22,783 nucleotides of DNA from positions 1 through 22,783 of the forward strand of contig JAOZPP010000049.1 in NCBI GenBank assembly GCA_029932675.1, read 5' to 3'. Each line of letters starts with the position of its first letter. The stretch's first letter is position 1. Positions 1 to 7,378 of the stretch are shown here, piece after piece. This DNA comes from a bacterium (GTDB lineage Bacteria; SM23-81; DAOVCL01). A program made the translations under genes and the position numbers. The notes under the pieces are model-generated. The model was not told the origin of the DNA, made no database searches, and saw nothing but the letters and a program-made list of their open reading frames with translations.

Positions 1-34
1 AATCCACCCCATGATGTATAATGTAGACACTCAT
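1..34 (-). CDS. 5' end of an unidentified gene running off the left edge
   Basis: An ATG at 32-34 on the minus strand opens a frame (MSVYIIHHGVD) that continues to the window edge. It is preceded by a strong Shine-Dalgarno sequence, AAAGGAGGG, complementary to positions 39-47, with the usual short spacing. A perfect TATAAT lies further upstream on the same strand (117-122), though I see no good -35 partner. Eleven residues are too few to identify a family. The hydrophobic strand followed by HHG faintly recalls histidine-phosphatase N termini (RHG/QHG), but this is a guess only. The gene is divergent from the cyclophilin-like gene. Confidence 0.6.
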   Translation of the reverse strand, partial: MSVYIIHHGVD

Positions 35-124
35 AGTGCCCTCCTTTCTGGCTTACTACCCTTAAAATAACATAATTCCCGGGAAGGAGGGTGCCCTTTT
101 TGACAAGCTTCTTTATATTATAAC

Positions 125-152
125 TTGACTAAGCGGGATATGGGCTTATATT
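125..152 (+). promoter_or_regulatory. Sigma70-type promoter, possibly driving a leaderless transcript
   Basis: TTGACT at 125-130 and TATATT at 147-152 are separated by 16 bp. The expected start of transcription is about position 159-160, exactly at the GTG that is one candidate start of the cyclophilin-like gene. This would give a leaderless mRNA, possibly running on into the tRNA and SRP RNA. It is inferred from sequence match alone. Confidence 0.45.
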
Positions 153-159
153 GAACCCT

Positions 160-540
160 GTGGAAGGGAAGAGGATAAAGATAAGAGTCAGCGGTTTGGA
201 GGTAATTGCCCATTTGAACCAGAGCCGAACCGCACAACTGATCTGGGAGTCCCTGCCTATAAGATCCCAGATTAATGTCTGGGGGGAGGAGATCTATTTT
301 CCAATTCCGGTGAAAGGTGGGGAGGAGGAATCCCAAGAGGTTGTGGGTAAAGGGGATGTGGGCTATTGGCCCCCAGGAGAAGCCCTCTGTATCTTCTTTG
401 GTCCAACCCCAATAAGCAAGGGAGAGGAGATTAGGCCAGCAAGCCCGGTGAATATCGTTGGGAGGGTTGAGGGTGATCTCCCGGTCCTAAAAGGGATGGC
501 TTTGGAGGGGGCAGAGATAATTGTGGAAAGAGTTGGTTAA
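160..540 (+). CDS. Cyclophilin-like fold protein (TM1367/DUF369 family)
   Basis: A 126-residue protein matching the small cyclophilin-like family typified by Thermotoga TM1367 (Pfam Cyclophil_like). Characteristic segments are INVWGEEIYFPIPV, GDVGYWPPGEALCIFFGPTP and ASPVNIVGRVEG, which cover most of the beta-barrel. The family shares the cyclophilin fold, but prolyl isomerase activity is not established, so the function is unknown. The frame also permits a TTG start at 151. I prefer GTG at 160 because the TATATT of a plausible promoter overlaps the TTG and predicts transcription starting at about 160; neither start has a clear ribosome binding site. The stop codon is only 4 nt before tRNA-Ala, suggesting shared transcription. 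Confidence 0.85.
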   Translation: MEGKRIKIRVSGLEVIAHLNQSRTAQLIWESLPIRSQINVWGEEIYFPIPVKGGEEESQEVVGKGDVGYWPPGEALCIFFGPTPISKGEEIRPASPVNIVGRVEGDLPVLKGMALEGAEIIVERVG

Positions 541-544
541 AGGT

Positions 545-620
545 GGGGCAGTAGCTCAGATGGGAGAGCGCATCCCTCGCACGGATGAGGTCGGCGGTTC
601 GATCCCGCTCTGCTCCACCA
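545..620 (+). tRNA. tRNA-Ala (anticodon CGC)
   Basis: A 76-nt cloverleaf. The acceptor GGGGCAG pairs with CTGCTCC (one G-U pair), and the anticodon stem CATCC/GGATG closes the loop CTCGCAC with anticodon CGC, reading GCG (alanine). The T arm GGCGG/CCGCT closes TTCGATC, followed by the discriminator A and an encoded CCA end. The D arm contains AGCTCAGATGGGAGAGC. It begins 4 nt after the stop codon of the cyclophilin-like gene and ends about 50 nt before the SRP RNA, so the three may be processed from one transcript. A T-rich run follows at 621-632. Confidence 0.97.
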
Positions 621-670
621 TATTTATTTTTTGGCTAATTTTATAACGGATAAACATTGAGAGATTATAT

Positions 671-941
671 GGTCGTGCTAGACGGGGAGCTAGCGGTGCC
701 CTGTAACTCGCAATCCGCTATAGCGAGGTTTAATTCCCTACTTGAGGTCAACTTCCCTGGAGGGAAGGGGGAGAAGTGGTGTGGAAAGTTGGGTCCTACG
801 CAACGGAGGTAATGCCCAACCCCGTCAGGACCGGGAGGTAGCAGCGGTAAGCATTCTTCTCCGTGTGCCGTAGGTTTACCTAACTGGAGCTAACTGGCCT
901 TTCTTCCCCCAGTGAAGTGGATCGAGAGAGGGTGCACGACC
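671..941 (+). ncRNA. ffs: Signal recognition particle RNA, large bacterial type with Alu domain
   Basis: The ends GGTCGTGC (671-678) and GCACGACC (934-941) pair perfectly; with flanking ATAT on each side the terminal helix reaches 12 bp. The 5' part carries the Alu-domain signature, with GGTGCCCTGTAA near 695-709 followed by the CGCAATCCGC/AGCGAGG region. The S domain holds the conserved core GTCAGGACCGGGAGG with a GGGA tetraloop at 833-836, followed by TAGCAGCGGTAAG. At about 271 nt it matches the long SRP RNA of Bacillus, Clostridium and Thermotoga rather than 4.5S RNA. It scaffolds Ffh for cotranslational targeting, and the Alu domain is thought to act in elongation control. A T5 run at 948-952 may end the transcript. 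It lies directly upstream of dnaX. Confidence 0.93.
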
Positions 942-1007
942 ATATTGATTTTTAACTCATAGAGGCCCTGCCCAAAAGGCATAGCGATTAACTATAAACG
1001 GTGAAGC

Positions 1008-2585
1008 ATGCCCTATCTTGTTTTAGCCCGTAAGTGGCGACCTCAGCAGTTCGATGAGGTAGTAGCCCAGAAGCACATAACCACCACTTTAAGGAATGCG
1101 ATCGCACAGAAGAGGATTGCCCATTCCTATCTTTTCACTGGACCCAGAGGGGTGGGAAAGACGACAACTGCCCGTATTCTGGCCAAAGCATTGAATTGCG
1201 AGCAGGGACCCACACCTACTCCCTGCAATAGGTGTCACTCCTGTGTGGAGATAACCAGGGGAAATAGCCTTGATGTGCTGGAGATAGACGGGGCATCCAA
1301 TAGGGGGATAGACGAGATCCGCAATTTGCGGGAGAATGTAAAGTATGCCCCGAGTAGCGGAAAATACAAGGTCTACATAATTGATGAAGTTCACATGCTC
1401 ACTCCAGAGGCCTTCAATGCCCTCTTGAAAACCTTAGAGGAGCCCCCAGCTCATGTCATCTTTGTCTTGGCAACGACCCAGCCTCAGAAGATACCCTCCA
1501 CTATAATCTCCCGTTGCCTGCGGTTTGACTTCCACCGTATACCTACAAAGGAGATCGCCGAGCACCTCTCCTATATAGCCCAACAGGAAGGTATAGAGGT
1601 AGAGGAGGAGGCCCTCTTAACCATAGCGAGGAGGGCAGAAGGGAGTATGAGAGATGCGCAAAGCATCTTCGATCAGATAATCTCCTATCAGGGGGAGAAG
1701 ATCTCGCAGAGGGACTTGAAAGAAATGCTGGGGCTCATTGACCAGGATATCCTCTTCTCACTAACCCATGCCATCGTTGAGGGGGACGCGTCAAAGGGGC
1801 TGGGTATATTGGAGGAAATGGAAATCCAGGGATATGATCTTTTAGAATTTGCCCACAGCCTGGTTGGTCACCTCAGGAGCCTCCTCTTGGCCAAGCTTTC
1901 CCAACCTCTTGATCTTTCCGCTGAAGAGGAGCAAAGATATGGAGAAGAGGCCAAAAATCTGGATGAAGGCTACCTTTTAAGATTGATTAAGATAGCTCAA
2001 GATGCGGAAAGGGAGGCAAAGAGAAGCCCTCAGCCAAGGTTAGATTTGGATCTGGCCGTGGTGAAGATGGCCAAACTTGATTCTACTGTGCAATTGGAGG
2101 AGATACTAAACAGATTAGGGATAGAGCCCATCTCCCCAAAGAAAAAGAAGGTTAAGGATGCTGGGAATGATTTTCCATCCCTTCCAGCGAAGGAGAACTC
2201 AACCAACCTCTGGGAGGAACTTCTGGCCAGGGTCAAATCCCGCAAGATATCTTTGGGTACCCTTCTTGCGGAAGGGGAGTATTTGGGAGAGAAAGAGGGG
2301 AAGATAAGGGTTTGTTTCTATAATAACCACAATTTCCATCGCAAACAGGTTGTCCAGCCCCAAAACCGCAAACTTATTGAGGAGGAGGCATCCCACCTAT
2401 TCGGAAAAAGGGTGACCTTAGAGGTCGAGACGAGGGAGGAGGAGCTCCTGACCAAGCTCCCTCCCAAAATTCCCCAACAGCGACCCAACTCGCGGTTTGG
2501 TGGTAAAGAGCCAATCATCCAAAAGGTTTTAGAGATCTTCAATGGCCAGATCATTGAGGTTAAGCCCAGAAAGGAGGAGGAATGA
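1008..2585 (+). CDS. dnaX: DNA polymerase III subunit tau/gamma (clamp-loader ATPase)
   Basis: A 525-residue clamp-loader subunit of the replicative polymerase. Visible motifs are Walker A GPRGVGKT (45-52), the zinc-binding cysteines C64, C73, C76 and C79, Walker B IIDEVHM (124-130), sensor 1 ATT (155-157) and the SRC arginine finger (168-170). Domain III follows, with a lysine-rich linker near residue 380 and a tau-like C-terminal region. It is slightly shorter than B. subtilis DnaX (563) and E. coli tau (643). The ATG start is followed by [20 protein letters not shown], the standard family N terminus; the ribosome binding site is weak. The TGA stop overlaps the ATG of ybaB, indicating translational coupling. 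I see no canonical slippery heptamer for a separate gamma product. Confidence 0.97.
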   Translation: MPYLVLARKWRPQQFDEVVAQKHITTTLRNAIAQKRIAHSYLFTGPRGVGKTTTARILAKALNCEQGPTPTPCNRCHSCVEITRGNSLDVLEIDGASNRGIDEIRNLRENVKYAPSSGKYKVYIIDEVHMLTPEAFNALLKTLEEPPAHVIFVLATTQPQKIPSTIISRCLRFDFHRIPTKEIAEHLSYIAQQEGIEVEEEALLTIARRAEGSMRDAQSIFDQIISYQGEKISQRDLKEMLGLIDQDILFSLTHAIVEGDASKGLGILEEMEIQGYDLLEFAHSLVGHLRSLLLAKLSQPLDLSAEEEQRYGEEAKNLDEGYLLRLIKIAQDAEREAKRSPQPRLDLDLAVVKMAKLDSTVQLEEILNRLGIEPISPKKKKVKDAGNDFPSLPAKENSTNLWEELLARVKSRKISLGTLLAEGEYLGEKEGKIRVCFYNNHNFHRKQVVQPQNRKLIEEEASHLFGKRVTLEVETREEELLTKLPPKIPQQRPNSRFGGKEPIIQKVLEIFNGQIIEVKPRKEEE

Positions 2586-2902
2586 TAAAAGGCCTGAATG
2601 GGATAATTAAACAGGCCCAAAAGATGAAGGTAAAGATGGATGAGCTGAAGAGGGAGCTGAGCGAGAGGAGGGTCGAGGCGTCTACGGGAGGGGGTATGGT
2701 GACTGTAGTGGCTAATGGAATACAGGAGATCCTGGAGATAAAAATTGATCCAGAAGTGATAGACCCTAATGACAAGGAGATGCTTGAGGATTTGGTGGTG
2801 GCAGCGGTAAATCAGGCCTTGAAGAAGTCTCAAGATTTAGCTGCAGAGGAGATGACTAAGCTTACCGGAGGCTTGAATATACCCGGACTAAATCTAAGCT
2901 AA
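2582..2902 (+). CDS. ebfC: YbaB/EbfC nucleoid-associated DNA-binding protein
   Basis: A 106-residue member of the YbaB/EbfC family (Pfam YbaB_DNA_bd), which forms dimers that bind DNA and act as nucleoid-associated proteins. Family features seen are an N-terminal helix rich in K, M and E, the central strands [20 protein letters not shown] and [10 protein letters not shown], the acidic D-x-E-M-LEDLV helix and a C-terminal GGLNIPG. The start overlaps the dnaX stop (ATGA), with the purine-rich AGGAGGAG at the end of dnaX as ribosome binding site. In many bacteria recR follows; here the next gene is convergent and overlaps this 3' end by 9 bp. Confidence 0.95.
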   Translation: MIKGLNGIIKQAQKMKVKMDELKRELSERRVEASTGGGMVTVVANGIQEILEIKIDPEVIDPNDKEMLEDLVVAAVNQALKKSQDLAAEEMTKLTGGLNIPGLNLS

Positions 2903-3397
2903 GAGCTCTGCTAAGACCTGTTTCAACCTCTCCAAAGTCCTCCCCACGGAAGGGGATAAGCCTTCTCCGAACTTAGTTCTCTCCGGTTGTACACCGATGG
3001 TGTAGATTTGGGCCCTGATCTGGGACTGAATGATTGCAGCCAATAAGGGAAGGGAGAGGTGGTGGGTGGAAAACTCATCCCTCCCCAATTGTTCAGGCTC
3101 AAAGATGGCTACCTTACCAGGCTCACTGCCCATATCTAAGGCGTCTACAATTAGGATGATATCCGGTTTTTCCTTAATTATCTTACCGATATAATTCTCT
3201 GGTGACACTCCCCCATCATAGACTATACCCTTGACCATCCCTTTCAATCCCTTGGCCAAAAGGGAGCCAAAACCATCGTCCCCGCGCAGGTCGTTCCCTA
3301 CTCCCAGGATGATGACCTTTCCCCTGATTATCCGAGCAAGCTTTTTCTTAACATCTCCCTGGTCTGTTATCTTATTCACCGATGAAATACCATCCAT
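2894..3397 (-). CDS. HycI/HupD-type [NiFe]-hydrogenase maturation protease (peptidase M52)
   Basis: A 167-residue protein of the M52 family, which clips the C terminus of the [NiFe]-hydrogenase large subunit after nickel insertion. Hallmarks are [17 protein letters not shown] (about residues 28-44) with the first metal-binding acidic residue, [21 protein letters not shown] with the second acidic ligand, and the histidine motif [10 protein letters not shown]. The SPEN and THHLSLPL patterns resemble HycI of hydrogenase 3 (group 4) more than HyaD. The 5' end overlaps the lipoprotein gene by 26 bp, so the true start may be an internal codon; the core begins near residue 25. No hydrogenase subunit or hyp gene is in the window, so the substrate must be encoded elsewhere. 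It is last in a minus-strand cluster. Confidence 0.9.
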   Translation of the reverse strand: MDGISSVNKITDQGDVKKKLARIIRGKVIILGVGNDLRGDDGFGSLLAKGLKGMVKGIVYDGGVSPENYIGKIIKEKPDIILIVDALDMGSEPGKVAIFEPEQLGRDEFSTHHLSLPLLAAIIQSQIRAQIYTIGVQPERTKFGEGLSPSVGRTLERLKQVLAELLA

Positions 3398-3764
3398 AGG
3401 ATATGGGAATATTTGTTTTGGAGTCTATCGCCACGATGATTCCTCTGTGCGCACTTGTAGGAATGCCTACAAACCTGAACTTTTCGGACTTATCCTTAAA
3501 CTGCTCAGCGAATTCTTTTTCTAACCCATCGAAGAATATGGGCTTCTTCTGGAGAAGGCTTTTTACATCACAATAGACAATTATGGCTTTGTCCCAAATG
3601 GGCTCACGATTACCTGGATAAGTGATTTTCTGCCCCTGCAGGTAGCTTTTCACCCTTTCTAATACAATGGTCCTTTCCATCTGGCCAGGCTCTCGTGGCG
3701 AAGAGCAGTTCCCACAACCAAAGAGGATGATAAAGGGGAGTAAGGATTTAATTAGGGGAATCAT
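3372..3764 (-). CDS. Small predicted lipoprotein of unknown function
   Basis: A 130-residue protein. I chose the ATG at 3764 because it gives a lipoprotein signal peptide: a short hydrophobic segment with a lysine, then LFGC with the lipidation cysteine at residue 17. The frame extends upstream to 3833, but that extension only hides the signal. The mature part is a small, charged alpha/beta-looking domain (WDKAIIVYCDV ... FRFVGIPTSAHRGIIVAIDS). I recognise no family. It sits about 100 bp downstream of the permease gene and overlaps the next gene by 26 bp, so the three are probably one operon. Whether it assists the permease or the protease cannot be told. Confidence 0.7.
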   Translation of the reverse strand: MIPLIKSLLPFIILFGCGNCSSPREPGQMERTIVLERVKSYLQGQKITYPGNREPIWDKAIIVYCDVKSLLQKKPIFFDGLEKEFAEQFKDKSEKFRFVGIPTSAHRGIIVAIDSKTNIPISYGWYFIGE

Positions 3765-3864
3765 CGCATAGAAATGGCGCGACGAAGCGGTAACCAGACA
3801 AAGCTCACTAAATTTGGCTGTTTTAGAGCTCATTACCCTCTGTTGCCTATAGGTTGGTGCTGCT

Positions 3865-5721
3865 TTACTTTGGTTCCCTCCTTCTGGAGGAGAGAAGTAT
3901 TATGTGCCTTAATTCCTCTGTGGTTCTGGCCTCAAGCCAATTTTTTTCAAAGTTGGACTGTTGGGCAATTTGGGCAATGGCCATCAGGGCACGCAGATGA
4001 AAGTTACGCTCATCCGAGGATCCGACAAGGACAAAGACGATGTGGACAGGTGGGAGAACAGTGGAGAAGCTAATCCCTTCCTTGCAGCGGGCAAGGAGGA
4101 TTTCAAACTTTTTTCTCCCTTCAACGATGACGTGGGGGATGGCCAACCCAGGGTGGATAGCGGTGGTGGATTCGCTTTCCCTCTTCAAAAAGAGGTTATA
4201 GAGGTCCTCCTCATTGACCTTTAATCGAGGAGAAAGGGTTTGGGCTGCCAGCCTGAAGAACTCCTCCATCTTCGGAGAACCCCGCACATCTAAGATCTCA
4301 CACCTTTTGATCAGTCTGTCAAATCTGTCCTCTATGATGTTGTCCCTTTCCATCAGGATTTCCTTTAGTTCGTTTTCTAAGGTGTGGCCAGCCAATTCCT
4401 TGGCGGTAACCCTCTCCACGATATGGATGAGCGCCGATCTCCGATTAGCCCTGGGCCGCACCCATAACCAATACCAGAGGAGACCAAAACCAGTGAAGCC
4501 ACCAGTAATGAGCAGCGGTGTCCTCCCCATCTCCAAGATGAGAAATCCATACCCAATGATCCCTAAGATCTGAATCCAGGGATAGAGGGGAGATTTGAAT
4601 TTTGGCTGATAATTTCTAATCTTGCTTTCCCTCATAATAATAACCGAGAGGTTCACCAGCAGGAACATAAGGATCATCATCGTCGAGGCAGTTTCTACTA
4701 AGTTCTTCAGGTCCAAGAACAAGATAGCTATTACTATGAAGGTACCGGTGGAGATAATAGAGTTGTGTGGGGTTTTGAATTTGGAGTTGACTCTAGCCAA
4801 GAAACTGGGCAGGAGCTGGTCCCTGCTCATCGCTAAAGGGTTACGGGAAGCGGAGAGGATTCCAGCGTTGGCGGTAGAGATAAATGCCAACAGGGCGGCG
4901 ATGGCCAGCAGTGCCTCCCCCCAAGTACCTGCAAACACTTTGGCTCCCAAAGAAATGGGGGTGAGGGAGTGGCTGAGGGGATTAGGATCGAGGAGACCTA
5001 CTGTGGTGAAGACAACCAGAACATAGAGGAGCATCATAATGCAGAAGGAGAGAAACATCCCTAAGGGGATGTTGCGGCCAGGGTTTCTCACCTCCTCGGC
5101 CACAGAGGCTATCTTCGTTAGGCCAGCGTAGGAGATGAAGACAAGGCCAGCGGTGGAAAAGACAGGTGCCCATCCATAGGGGGCAAAGGGAAGATATCTT
5201 TGGGGCTGGATGGATAGTACTCCCCGAAAGATGTAGAAGCCAAGCAAGCCGATGAGTCCAACGACCAGGAAGATCTGGAACCTACCAGTCCGTTTGACGC
5301 CGATCAGGTTGACGAATGTAAAGAGAATGCAACAAAGGATAGCGATAAGCCTTATCTGGAATTGTGTTAGGTTGGGGCTGAGCAGGAGGGCGAATATTCC
5401 TATTCCCAGCAGGGCGAAAGCGCTCTTCAAGCTCAGGGATAGCCAAGTGGCCAGTCCCCCAAATGTGCCCGGGGCAGCTCCCATGCTTCGCTCAATAAAG
5501 AAGTAAGAGCCACCTGCCTTCGGCATTGCCGTGGCCAGTTCGGCCTTGGCCAGCATAGTGGGAATCAGCATAATTCCGGCCAGAATGTAGGAGAATATTA
5601 CGGCCGGTCCTGCCTCCCGATAGGCGATGGCGGGCAGAATGAAGAGGCCAGAGCTGATCATAGCTCCTGAGGCTATACAGAAGATGTCCAGCAGGCCAAG
5701 CTCTTTTTTGAGGAGTGGCAT
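3865..5721 (-). CDS. APC-family amino-acid permease fused to a C-terminal PTS EIIA-like domain
   Basis: A 618-residue membrane protein. Residues 1 to about 422 form an APC-superfamily (LeuT-fold) amino-acid permease with roughly 12 hydrophobic segments, beginning with the GAMISSGLFILP substrate-loop motif (19-30). After a charged linker, residues of about 485-612 resemble a PTS EIIA type 2 / EIIA-Ntr domain, with AIHPGLAIPH and the candidate phosphorylatable histidine H530, the block VHIVFVLVGSSDERNFHLRAL (559-579), and a closing helix. The family link suggests uptake of an amino acid or amine gated by a phosphorylation or nitrogen signal; the substrate cannot be read. The ATG start has GGGGGA upstream. 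A possible promoter lies at 5842-5869. Confidence 0.9.
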   Translation of the reverse strand: MPLLKKELGLLDIFCIASGAMISSGLFILPAIAYREAGPAVIFSYILAGIMLIPTMLAKAELATAMPKAGGSYFFIERSMGAAPGTFGGLATWLSLSLKSAFALLGIGIFALLLSPNLTQFQIRLIAILCCILFTFVNLIGVKRTGRFQIFLVVGLIGLLGFYIFRGVLSIQPQRYLPFAPYGWAPVFSTAGLVFISYAGLTKIASVAEEVRNPGRNIPLGMFLSFCIMMLLYVLVVFTTVGLLDPNPLSHSLTPISLGAKVFAGTWGEALLAIAALLAFISTANAGILSASRNPLAMSRDQLLPSFLARVNSKFKTPHNSIISTGTFIVIAILFLDLKNLVETASTMMILMFLLVNLSVIIMRESKIRNYQPKFKSPLYPWIQILGIIGYGFLILEMGRTPLLITGGFTGFGLLWYWLWVRPRANRRSALIHIVERVTAKELAGHTLENELKEILMERDNIIEDRFDRLIKRCEILDVRGSPKMEEFFRLAAQTLSPRLKVNEEDLYNLFLKRESESTTAIHPGLAIPHVIVEGRKKFEILLARCKEGISFSTVLPPVHIVFVLVGSSDERNFHLRALMAIAQIAQQSNFEKNWLEARTTEELRHIILLSSRRREPK

Positions 5722-5841
5722 AGAATCCCCCTTTTAAGGGACGATCAGCCTTCCACCGTCCCCCCCTTGAATTTGAGGATGAAAGCTGACTGCCCAACGC
5801 TTGCCCCTTTTTGATAGCAATGGGTAGTTGAGGGTAGTAGC

Positions 5842-5869
5842 AAAATAAGGGTTGGAAGAAATTTGTCAA
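5842..5869 (-). promoter_or_regulatory. Possible promoter of the permease operon
   Basis: On the minus strand a perfect TTGACA (complement of 5864-5869) is followed after 16 bp by TATTTT (complement of 5842-5847), a 4/6 match to the -10 consensus. Transcription would start near 5835 and leave a leader of about 115 nt before the permease ATG. Sequence match only. Confidence 0.4.
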
Positions 5870-5910
5870 CTCCATTTTGACTTCTACCCAGGAGCCTAAG
5901 CCGAAAACCT

Positions 5911-5933
5911 CCCGCAGGTTTCAAACCTGCGGG
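5911..5933. terminator. Perfect 11-bp inverted repeat between two minus-strand genes
   Basis: CCCGCAGGTTT and AAACCTGCGGG are separated by a single C. It lies about 40 bp beyond the stop codon of the six-repeat secreted protein and upstream of the permease promoter, so it may terminate the former. On the minus strand it is followed by only a short T run (GGTTTTCGG), so termination is plausible but not textbook. It could also be a dispersed palindromic repeat. Confidence 0.45.
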
Positions 5934-5971
5934 GGGCTGAAGGCAGTTCACTTGGCGGAAGAGGTATGGAG

Positions 5972-7378
5972 TTACCTCAAAAGCGCTATCCTCCGAGTAG
6001 CGGTGAACCCCCCGGCCTCAAGCCGATAGAGGTAGATGCCACTGGAGACATCCCTCCCATCCCACCTCACTGAGTAGTAGCCAGGGGCCTGTGGCTCATC
6101 CACCAGCGTCCTCACCTCCTGCCCCAAGATGTTGTAGACCTTTAAACTAACGTAGCTCGTGCTCGTAGTTCGTGCTCGTGAACCCCCGCTCCTTGACTTC
6201 CCTTGACGATCTACGAGCAATGAGTAACAAATAACTGTGGTTGAGTTAAAAGGGTTGGGAAAGTTCTGGGCTAGGGAAAATCCATGGGGTAGCCCTGGAG
6301 CATAACAATTGGTAAGAACCCCCACCGGAGGTGCATTGCCGTTGTGATCCACCCTTTGGGCATAGATGTCATAATCCCCACCCCTCTGGTCCTGCCAAGT
6401 GATGATCGCCCCACCAGCCCCATCTGAGATAAGCTGGAGGTGAGACTGGTCGGTGGCCGTAGTGCAGATGGCTACCCCATTGGTATCCCAGCGGATTGAG
6501 CCATTTGCGTCCACCCTTTGGGCGTAGATGTCATAGTCGCCGCCGCTTCTGTCCACCCAGGCTATGATTGCCCCACCTCCACCGTCAGGGACCAGGTGGG
6601 GCGTCCGTTGATCGCCGGATGTGGTGCAGATGGGTACCCCATTGGTCTGCCAGACAACGTGCCCCTGGGAGTCGATCCTTTGGGCGTAGATATCGCCCTG
6701 GCCTGAGCGGGTATCATCCCAGGTGATGATCTCCCCCTCGGCCAGATCTGAGATGATCTGAGGTATATCTTGTTCACCTGGAGCAATGCAGACCGCTACC
6801 CCGTTGGTATCCCAGAGCACCTGGCCTGCGGAGTCGACCCTCTGGGTATAGACATCCCCCTCATCCGAGCGATAGTCACTCCAGCCAATGATCGCCCCAC
6901 CCATTCCCGAGGGGAGGAGAACAGGATCCCACTGGTCCCCAGTGGCCGTAGCTATAGCCACCCCCTCGGGGTCCCAGAGAAGTTGGCCTGAGGAATCCAC
7001 CCTCTGGGCATAGAGGTCATCATCATCGCCGTTCCGGCTATCCTCCCAGGCGATGATGGCCCCACTTGCACCGTCAGGGGCAAGGCGGGGTATACTCTGA
7101 TAATCTATCTGGGTGCAGACCCCTACCCCATTCGTCTCCCAGAGCGCCTCACCGGAGGAGTTAATCCGCTGGGCGTAGATGTCGCCTCGGAGGCCCCGGC
7201 TGTCCCCCCAGCAAATGATCGCCCCCCCACTACCGTCGGAGACGAGCTGGGGATAAATCTGGTTACCTCCTGCCGTGCAGATGGGGACCCCATCTACCAC
7301 CCACTCGGCCAGGGAGCCAGTGGGTTGCAATATGAGCACCGACAGGGCAATCAGCAAAATGGCCAAAGACCTTTTCAT
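5972..7378 (-). CDS. Secreted six-repeat (probable beta-propeller) protein with type IX-like C-terminal sorting domain
   Basis: A 468-residue exported protein. A signal peptide of about 24 residues ends in SLA. Six repeats of 54-55 residues follow, beginning at W26, W80, W135, W189, W243 and W297, with the pattern W-x-TNGV-x-IC ... LVSDG-x-GGAII-x-W-x-D-x-R ... DIYAQRVDS-x-G. This suggests a six-bladed propeller, which is an inference. Residues of about 367-468 are a type IX-like sorting or anchoring domain: QNFPNPFNST, VYNILGQEVRTLV, YYSVRWDGRD, SGIYLYRLEAGG. An insertion of about 20 residues (390-410) in that domain is encoded by short tandem DNA repeats. A strong ribosome binding site (AAAGGAGGA) precedes the ATG. 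The ligand or function of the propeller is unknown. Confidence 0.9.
   Translation of the reverse strand: MKRSLAILLIALSVLILQPTGSLAEWVVDGVPICTAGGNQIYPQLVSDGSGGAIICWGDSRGLRGDIYAQRINSSGEALWETNGVGVCTQIDYQSIPRLAPDGASGAIIAWEDSRNGDDDDLYAQRVDSSGQLLWDPEGVAIATATGDQWDPVLLPSGMGGAIIGWSDYRSDEGDVYTQRVDSAGQVLWDTNGVAVCIAPGEQDIPQIISDLAEGEIITWDDTRSGQGDIYAQRIDSQGHVVWQTNGVPICTTSGDQRTPHLVPDGGGGAIIAWVDRSGGDYDIYAQRVDANGSIRWDTNGVAICTTATDQSHLQLISDGAGGAIITWQDQRGGDYDIYAQRVDHNGNAPPVGVLTNCYAPGLPHGFSLAQNFPNPFNSTTVICYSLLVDRQGKSRSGGSRARTTSTSYVSLKVYNILGQEVRTLVDEPQAPGYYSVRWDGRDVSSGIYLYRLEAGGFTATRRIALLR
6154..6179. repeat. 13-bp tandem repeat inside the sorting-domain coding region
   Basis: AGCTCGTGCTCGT (6154-6166) is followed directly by AGTTCGTGCTCGT (6167-6179), with one mismatch. 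A further internal repeat (CCTTGACTT / CCTTGACGA) lies at about 6191-6209. Together they encode the extra loop (GKSRSGGSRARTTSTS) of the sorting domain. The unit length is not a multiple of three, but two copies plus flanks keep the frame. Confidence 0.75.
6332..7306 (-). repeat. Six tandem coding repeats of about 162 bp
   Basis: DNA encoding the six W-x-TNGV ... IYAQRVDS-x-G units. Copies are clearly alike at the nucleotide level, for example the recurring segments encoding DIYAQRVD and GGAIIxW, which makes the region prone to copy-number change by recombination. Confidence 0.8.

Noticed and set aside
100-124. TTGACA at 100-105 with TATAAC at 119-124 as a promoter
   Set aside because: The spacing of 13 bp is too short; the pair at 125-152 fits better.
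118-336. Minus-strand frame opposite the cyclophilin-like gene
   Set aside because: No family resemblance, and it overlaps a well-supported gene on the other strand.
2138-2160. A-rich run in dnaX (AAAGAAAAAGAAGG) as a possible gamma frameshift site
   Set aside because: It lacks the A AAA AAG heptamer or a long A run, and the -1 frame does not stop soon after it, so no short gamma product is predicted.
3765-3833. Upstream extension of the lipoprotein gene to a start at 3833
   Set aside because: It would place 23 residues before a clear lipoprotein signal peptide.
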